Assembly (NCBI RefSeq): GCF_017355835.1
Contig: NZ_JAFEWF010000015.1
Location: 1 to 64,000, forward strand
Source of the DNA: Desertivirga brevis
GTDB taxonomy: Bacteria > Bacteroidota > Bacteroidia > Sphingobacteriales > Sphingobacteriaceae
DNA length: 64,000 bases
Direction: 5' to 3'
Shown here: positions 59,145 to 64,000 of the stretch, piece by piece
How the letters are laid out: each line of letters opens with the position of its first letter
Numbering within the stretch: position 1 is the stretch's first letter
Notes under the pieces: model-generated
Database searches by the model: none
The model's input: only the letters and a program-made list of their open reading frames with translations
What the model was told of the DNA's origin: nothing
Program-made: the position numbers and the translations under genes

Positions 59145-59780
59145 ATGGAAAAAAACGACGACATTTTACCCGCTTTCTTTTGCGTACCAGATATTACAGG
59201 TTTCACCAGATTCATTGCATCGGCGGACATTACGTTTAGTAAGGATTTCATAGCCGGTTTGCTGAGACGCCTGATCAATGCAAACATATTGCAAATGAAC
59301 GTGGGTGAGATAGAAGGGGACGCCATATTTTTTTACAAAACAGGTCGACTGCCTGCGATAAAACAGGTTGCAAAACAATGCAAAACCCTTTTTGAGACGT
59401 TTTATAACTATATTGATATGGTGCAGAAAGAAGACCCGGAGAATTACGAAAAACACCTGGCAAACGGAGAACTGGGATTAAAGATCATCATCCATTTCGG
59501 TCATATTAGCTCTGCAAATATTAAAGGCAGGACCAAGCTTATAGGCGAAGATGTAATAATCACGCACAAACTATTAAAGAATGGTATTGAAGAATATGAA
59601 TATATCCTCCTGACAGAGAGTTACCTGAATAAGATAAAAAAGAAAGACGTAAGTTTTTGGTTCCACTGGGATGAACTGAAACAAGGGACAGAAGAATATG
59701 ACCATTTGGGCCCGGTACATTATTATTATATCCCTTACAGACGCCAGGCAGCTGATGCTGCCCAGCCTGCAAAGCCTTAA
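59145..59780 (+). CDS. DUF2652 protein with class III nucleotidyl-cyclase-like fold
   Basis: The 211-residue protein resembles class III cyclase catalytic domains. PDITGFTRFI carries the first metal Asp (about 16) and GEIEGDAIFFY the second (about 59), 43 residues apart as in true cyclases. LKIIIHFGHIS and KLIGEDVIITHKLL match the later strands. However, the transition-state residues of the V-N-x-A-x-R motif are replaced (Asn by Ile138, Arg by Lys142). It may be an altered cyclase, a nucleotide-binding relic, or a cyclase with a different site. It converges on the HD/Pycsar-type gene with 9 bases between the stops. Confidence 0.82.
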   Translation: MEKNDDILPAFFCVPDITGFTRFIASADITFSKDFIAGLLRRLINANILQMNVGEIEGDAIFFYKTGRLPAIKQVAKQCKTLFETFYNYIDMVQKEDPENYEKHLANGELGLKIIIHFGHISSANIKGRTKLIGEDVIITHKLLKNGIEEYEYILLTESYLNKIKKKDVSFWFHWDELKQGTEEYDHLGPVHYYYIPYRRQAADAAQPAKP

Positions 59781-59789
59781 TCTTAAGCC

Positions 59790-60995
59790 CTAACCATAAG
59801 AGAACATCATAATTATAACGAAGCCCAGCGCACATAGGATCAATCCGCCCATAAAGATATTATACGACCAGCTTAGCAGCTTGTATTTCTTAACCAATAC
59901 AGCACCCAAGTAATAAATATCTACCGTCATACTGTCATATAACTCATCATTACGATCTTTCAATTCCTTCATTCTTCCAAGAAATTCGTTCAATTGTAAT
60001 TGAGCAAAGTTTCCAAAGAACAAAATACTGCTGTCTTTTTTAGAAAGTTCATAACGCTCTTTCGTGGTTACATTAGGGCGTGACGACAAAATAGCGAAGA
60101 CTACTGCAAGCAAGCTTGTCACCAACAGTAGTGCAATAGGTATAACAAAGCGAAGGCTGCCAAATTCATCCTGGCCTGAAAAGGTGTAACCAGAACCAAA
60201 CAATGTTATTACCAATGAAATAATGATCGTATTAATACTGATCATTATATTGGCTTTATTATCCGCGATCGAACTTAAATTTATATGATAAGAATAGACG
60301 GCACGATATAAAGTTTCTATTCCACGACCTTCTTTCTTCGGTTTATTTTCAGATGAATTCTTTTCCAGCTTAACCTTTAATTTTTCATCCTCGATCCTCA
60401 AGGCTTCTATCTTTTCACGTTGCTTTCTAATATTCTCCTCTCTTATGTCCCCGTATTGCAAAGTCGCTTCTTCAGTTACAAATGATTTCGAAATCAAAAA
60501 GCCTAGCTGTTCTTCCGCCCATTCTAGATCTGTATACTTTTTATTTAGCACTCTCTCCCATTCTATACGCAGCAATTCAGCACGTTCAGCAAACCGCTTC
60601 TTGCCCATGTTCACGTAGTCAGCATCATGAAGGATCTCTTGCAGGGTTCCGCTAGGCTTAGACGAAGCTCTGGTGGATAAAATCAGGTCCTCAATTTTAT
60701 TAATATCTTCCTGAGGATAATCATTTTTTAAAAAGTCCTTTAATATCCTAACGCTTACCTCTTCGTGCCCCTGGCAAGTCTCTGTGTACCCCGTATCGTG
60801 AAAAATTGCTGCTAGCATCAGGATTTCAAAATCACGACTTGTAAGATTATATGCTTCTGCCAGCTCGCGACAAGCTTTAGCTGTTTGTAAAGTATGCTTG
60901 TAGTTATGATAAACAAAGTCGGGCTTTAAATTTTCTCTAAGTAAATTGAAAACAAACTCCTGAGCGCTTTTAACAATAGGGTTATTATTCTTCAT
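59790..60995 (-). CDS. HD-domain protein with C-terminal Pycsar-effector-type membrane domain
   Basis: The 401-residue protein has two parts. Residues 1-185 are an HD phosphohydrolase: VYHNYKHT (His34), IFHDTGYTE (His66, Asp67), GHEE (His77), and LHDADYV (Asp124). After a charged coiled coil (185-222) comes YRAVYSYHINLSSIADNKANIMISINTIIISL, the hallmark of the PycTM domain (DUF5706). Two more helices follow (about 282-305 and 373-398). In Pycsar defence this domain is the effector that damages the inner membrane after sensing cCMP or cUMP. Here it is fused to an HD enzyme and converges on a cyclase-like DUF2652 gene. Confidence 0.87.
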   Translation of the reverse strand: MKNNNPIVKSAQEFVFNLLRENLKPDFVYHNYKHTLQTAKACRELAEAYNLTSRDFEILMLAAIFHDTGYTETCQGHEEVSVRILKDFLKNDYPQEDINKIEDLILSTRASSKPSGTLQEILHDADYVNMGKKRFAERAELLRIEWERVLNKKYTDLEWAEEQLGFLISKSFVTEEATLQYGDIREENIRKQREKIEALRIEDEKLKVKLEKNSSENKPKKEGRGIETLYRAVYSYHINLSSIADNKANIMISINTIIISLVITLFGSGYTFSGQDEFGSLRFVIPIALLLVTSLLAVVFAILSSRPNVTTKERYELSKKDSSILFFGNFAQLQLNEFLGRMKELKDRNDELYDSMTVDIYYLGAVLVKKYKLLSWSYNIFMGGLILCALGFVIIMMFSYG

Positions 60996-61172
60996 GTAAA
61001 AAAACAGTTTTTAGTAAAGATGACATCACTGCATTGGGAACTTATTACCACTTGCCATTAGAAAAACTCAATAATTCCGGCAATCCGTTCTTCCCAAAGC
61101 TTAAAACTAATATTTATAATGCGGGTTATTATAAAACTTTTAATGTTACAGCACAAATCATCAGAACATCCA

Positions 61173-62099
61173 ATGAACAGAATACTTGCTTTTTTGTTAG
61201 TAGCTTTTTTAACTTCTTGTCAAAACTCCGACAGTAAAAACCGGTCAGACACCGGCAAGGACGCTAAGACAGAGCATTCGAAGGAGGATAAAGAAGTACT
61301 CGAACCAAATAATATAAACATTTACGCTTTACCTGGTGAGCTCAAAGAGATCTCTGGAATAACCTTTCTTGACGATCATACTGTTATGGCCATTCAGGAT
61401 GAGGAAGGAATACTTTACTATTACGATCTGAATAAAAAAGAAATAGTAAAGAAACAGGAATTCTGGAAAGGTAAAGATTATGAAGATCTCGTTATTGCCG
61501 GTAATGACCTATACGTATTACAAAGCAATGGCACCCTTTATGAATTGAAAAATTTCAGGGCAGGAATAACAAAGCCTGCAATCTACAAAACGCAACTTAG
61601 TTCTGATAATAATATGGAAGGGCTCGCTTATGATCAAAAGAATAACCGGCTTCTTCTTTCTGTTAAAGATCTAAGCCTCGACGGAGACAAGTCGCACAAA
61701 GACATCTATGCTTTCGACCTTAAAACAAAAACCCTTGATACGAAAGCGGTTTACTCAATAAGTTTAGCAGAAGTAGAAAGCTATTTTTCTGGCGATAAAC
61801 TGGAAGAGTTTTCGAAAAAACTCCTTAAAAGAGTGGGTAACAAAAATCTCAACGAGGTTTTTAGAACTTCTGCTATCACCTTTAATCCAAAAACAGGAGA
61901 GCTCTACGCTCTCTCATCCCTAAATAATATAATAGCTATATTGGATAAGAACAGTAAAATAACCCGAATCCTGGAGTTCGACGGAAAAGAGTTTAGTCAG
62001 CCCGAAGGCCTAGCTTTCGCCCCGAATGGTAAATTGTATATTTCAAATGAAGGAAAAAAATTCCCGGCTAATATAATAGAGGTAAATTATGCAGAGTAA
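61173..62099 (+). CDS. SdiA-regulated-like lipoprotein (beta-propeller)
   Basis: The 308-residue lipoprotein has a lipobox LTSC (Cys16) and a charged linker (about 20-50). The beta-propeller begins INIYALPGELKEISGITFLDDHTVMAIQDEEGILYYYDL and continues with NMEGLAYDQKNNRLLLSVKD and QPEGLAFAPNGKLYISNEGK. This is the SdiA-regulated family pattern, of unknown substrate. I chose ATG at 61173 (MNRILAFLL), because the 18 upstream codons would separate the signal peptide from the N-terminus. It overlaps the next gene by 11 bases. Confidence 0.82.
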   Translation: MNRILAFLLVAFLTSCQNSDSKNRSDTGKDAKTEHSKEDKEVLEPNNINIYALPGELKEISGITFLDDHTVMAIQDEEGILYYYDLNKKEIVKKQEFWKGKDYEDLVIAGNDLYVLQSNGTLYELKNFRAGITKPAIYKTQLSSDNNMEGLAYDQKNNRLLLSVKDLSLDGDKSHKDIYAFDLKTKTLDTKAVYSISLAEVESYFSGDKLEEFSKKLLKRVGNKNLNEVFRTSAITFNPKTGELYALSSLNNIIAILDKNSKITRILEFDGKEFSQPEGLAFAPNGKLYISNEGKKFPANIIEVNYAE

Positions 62100-64000
62100 A
62101 CTAGTAAGGCACTTCTTTTATGTTTTGTTAAGTTTTCTTCCTTTAAGCGGCTGTATCAGCTTAAAGCCCTATTATGCAAAAAATCAGTCGAAATGGGAAG
62201 AGGTATCACCTCCGGATTCTCTAAAATTAAAATATTCAGTCTTTCTGATTGGCGACGCCGGAAAACCGAACGAAAACCGACAGGAGCCTGTATTGAAGCT
62301 GTTGCAGAAACAGCTTTACGACAGTACAAGAACTAAGCTTTCAGCTGTCGACACCAATTATTCGCGTCCTGAAGATATTATTATATTCCTTGGTGATAAT
62401 ATCTACGAAACAGGATTACCCGAACCTGATGCTTCCGATAGAAAGGAGAAAGAGCGCAGGATTATCGAGCAGATGAAAGTGGTAAAAAATTTCAGAGGCA
62501 AAAAGATCTTCATCCCCGGTAACCACGACTGGAACGAGATGCGCCCCGGAGGACTTGCGGCTGTTAATCGCGAAGAAGCATTTGTGGAAGCCTACTTAAA
62601 TGACGGAGACACTTTCATACCAACAAATGGTTGTCCAGGCCCGGTCGAGCTTCAGGTAAATAAAGATCTGGTAATGATCCTTATAGACAGTGAATGGTGG
62701 TTACACAAGTACGAAAAGCCTATTGCTCCAGACAACGGATGTACTGCTGGAAGCAGGTTGGAAGTTATCGAGCAGATAAAAGACATCATTGTTCGTAATA
62801 AAGGAAAGAATATTTTACTCGCTCAGCATCATCCACTGTTTACCAATGGTACTCATGGAGGATTTTTTACACTCAAAGACTATATCTTTCCACTTACCTT
62901 AATACGTGACAGGGCCTATATTCCACTTCCAATCATCGGATCTATCTATCCCTTGATGCGAAAATACGGAGTATCTCCGCAGGATCTTTCCAACAAAGAG
63001 TATCAGCAGTTGAAAAGGGGACTATTGGCTATACTTGCTGACGAGCCGAATGTAGTTATGGCTACCGGACACGAACACGCCCTGCAATTGAACAAGTATG
63101 AAAACTTGAATCATATTGTAAGTGGAGCAGGTTCAAAATCAAGTGCGCTGGTAAAAGGAAATGGTGCCAGTTTCGCCCATGGACACAAAGGTTTCGCGCG
63201 GCTAAACTACTACGATAATGGCCAATGCTGGGTAGAATTCTGGGAACCCGAAGGCGACGGTTCTACTGGTAAACTTATCTTCAGAACACCTTTATATGCA
63301 ATTCCGCCAAAAAACAGGGCAGAAATTGCCGAAGAAAAACAAATAAATTATAAAGATAGCGTAAAAGTTATCTCTGCAGGAAAAGAATACCGTGCTAGCA
63401 AATATATGCGGCGAGTATACGGCGAACACTACCGTGATACCTGGGCAGTGCCGGTTTCTGCACCCTATTTAGATCTTTCAACGTACGGAGGTGGATTAAC
63501 CCCAATAAAAATGGGTGGAGGAAAGCAAACTACATCTCTACAACTTCAGGGTAAGGATGGAAAACTTTACCAGTTCCGCTCTATTAGCAAAGATCCCAGT
63601 AGCTTGTTACCTGAGGGACTAGTTAAAACCTTCGCCGAAGACTTCCTTCAGGATCAAATTTCTTCGGCCAATCCTTATGGTGGCCTGGTTATACCACCTA
63701 TGGCTAAAAAGATCGGCATTTATTACGTTAATCCTCAATTGGTGTACATGCCTGCAAGTCGTCTATTAGGTCCCTATATCCAGCAGGTGGGCGGGAAATT
63801 AGGAACTATTGAAATACGTCCTGACGAAGATGTATCGGGAGAAAAAGCTTTTGGCAATGCAGACAAGGCGGTAAGTACCCGGAAAATGTACGAGGAGATC
63901 CGCGAAGACAATGACAATGAAGTGGATCAGAAAATGTTCCTGCGTGCCAGGCTTTTTGATATGCTGATCAATGACTGGGACCGGCACGAAGACCAATGGC
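62089..64000 (+). CDS. Large lipoprotein metallophosphoesterase, cut off by the window end
   Basis: The frame is open to the edge (637 codons). A lipobox LSGC (Cys22) is followed by a calcineurin-like phosphoesterase domain: LIGDAG (Asp56), FLGDNIYE (Asp103), IPGNHDWNE (Asn145, His146), AQHHPLF and TGHEHAL (His328, His330). From about residue 400 a second region follows, with YMRRVYGEHYRDTWAVPV, LGPYIQQVGG and LFDMLINDWDRHEDQW. In full-length relatives this region precedes a C-terminal outer-membrane barrel. It probably cleaves phosphate esters at the cell surface or in the periplasm. It overlaps the SdiA-regulated-like gene and is co-transcribed with it. Confidence 0.87.
   Translation, partial: MQSKLVRHFFYVLLSFLPLSGCISLKPYYAKNQSKWEEVSPPDSLKLKYSVFLIGDAGKPNENRQEPVLKLLQKQLYDSTRTKLSAVDTNYSRPEDIIIFLGDNIYETGLPEPDASDRKEKERRIIEQMKVVKNFRGKKIFIPGNHDWNEMRPGGLAAVNREEAFVEAYLNDGDTFIPTNGCPGPVELQVNKDLVMILIDSEWWLHKYEKPIAPDNGCTAGSRLEVIEQIKDIIVRNKGKNILLAQHHPLFTNGTHGGFFTLKDYIFPLTLIRDRAYIPLPIIGSIYPLMRKYGVSPQDLSNKEYQQLKRGLLAILADEPNVVMATGHEHALQLNKYENLNHIVSGAGSKSSALVKGNGASFAHGHKGFARLNYYDNGQCWVEFWEPEGDGSTGKLIFRTPLYAIPPKNRAEIAEEKQINYKDSVKVISAGKEYRASKYMRRVYGEHYRDTWAVPVSAPYLDLSTYGGGLTPIKMGGGKQTTSLQLQGKDGKLYQFRSISKDPSSLLPEGLVKTFAEDFLQDQISSANPYGGLVIPPMAKKIGIYYVNPQLVYMPASRLLGPYIQQVGGKLGTIEIRPDEDVSGEKAFGNADKAVSTRKMYEEIREDNDNEVDQKMFLRARLFDMLINDWDRHEDQW

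Noticed and set aside
59145..60995. Classical Pycsar operon
   Set aside because: Known Pycsar cyclase and effector genes are co-directional, and PycC keeps the full catalytic set; here the genes converge and DUF2652 lacks the Asn/Arg pair. It is reported only as a possible relative.
61034..61237. 67-codon frame overlapping the SdiA-regulated-like gene
   Set aside because: It is a shadow of the signal-peptide region of the real gene in another frame.

Overview
The window is a chromosomal segment of a Bacteroidota bacterium, most likely Sphingobacteriales (Pedobacter-like). Several signals agree. Promoters have the TTTG-N18/20-TAnnTTTG form used by the Bacteroidota primary sigma factor. Almost all starts lack a Shine-Dalgarno sequence. 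Typical families are present: a lipoprotein-type TamA, a BBP2-type porin next to amtB, DUF3467 behind rpoC, a pRiA4b ORF-3 protein next to miaA, and DUF2652. No insertion sequence, prophage or CRISPR array was found.

Layout. Positions 1-1756 hold no convincing gene. They carry three evenly spaced leftward promoters, probably of an rRNA operon lying just outside the left edge, and a long interrupted inverted repeat. Next come a secreted pectate lyase, an unusual type II tRNA-like gene with its own promoter and terminator, manA, a serine hydrolase, and the envelope pair tamB-tamA. They are followed by an ECF sigma factor with a very short anti-sigma protein, mdh, a retropepsin-like protease, a truncated haemoglobin, gyrB, an OmpH-like lipoprotein, a guanine deaminase, an Hsp15-like protein, dapD, a glycosyltransferase, a threonylcarbamoyl-AMP synthase, a CCA-adding-type enzyme and miaA.

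Positions 27.9-43.2 kb are the translation and transcription core, all read leftward: rpsU-xerC-hpf, then tRNA-Thr, -Tyr, -Gly, -Thr, tuf, tRNA-Trp, secE, nusG, rplK, rplA, rplJ, rplL, rpoB, rpoC. This is the order of the E. coli thrU-tyrU-glyT-thrT-tufB and secE-nusG-rplKAJL-rpoBC clusters, here joined. rpsU and hpf are the only genes I found with strong Shine-Dalgarno sequences. That fits the known Bacteroidota situation in which bS21 helps hide the anti-Shine-Dalgarno sequence.

Positions 43.2-64 kb hold mixed housekeeping and accessory genes: an HhH protein, a GNAT acetyltransferase, a zinc-ribbon protein, a short SSB, amtB with a porin, a radical SAM protein, corA, a manganese catalase, a cupin, a DUF58 protein, thioredoxin and dnaE. 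The most interesting pair is near 59-61 kb. A class III cyclase-like DUF2652 protein converges, 9 bases apart, on an HD-domain protein carrying the three-helix membrane domain of Pycsar effectors. The window ends inside a large lipoprotein metallophosphoesterase.

All family assignments were made by reading the sequence and were not checked against databases. Residue counts are by hand and approximate.
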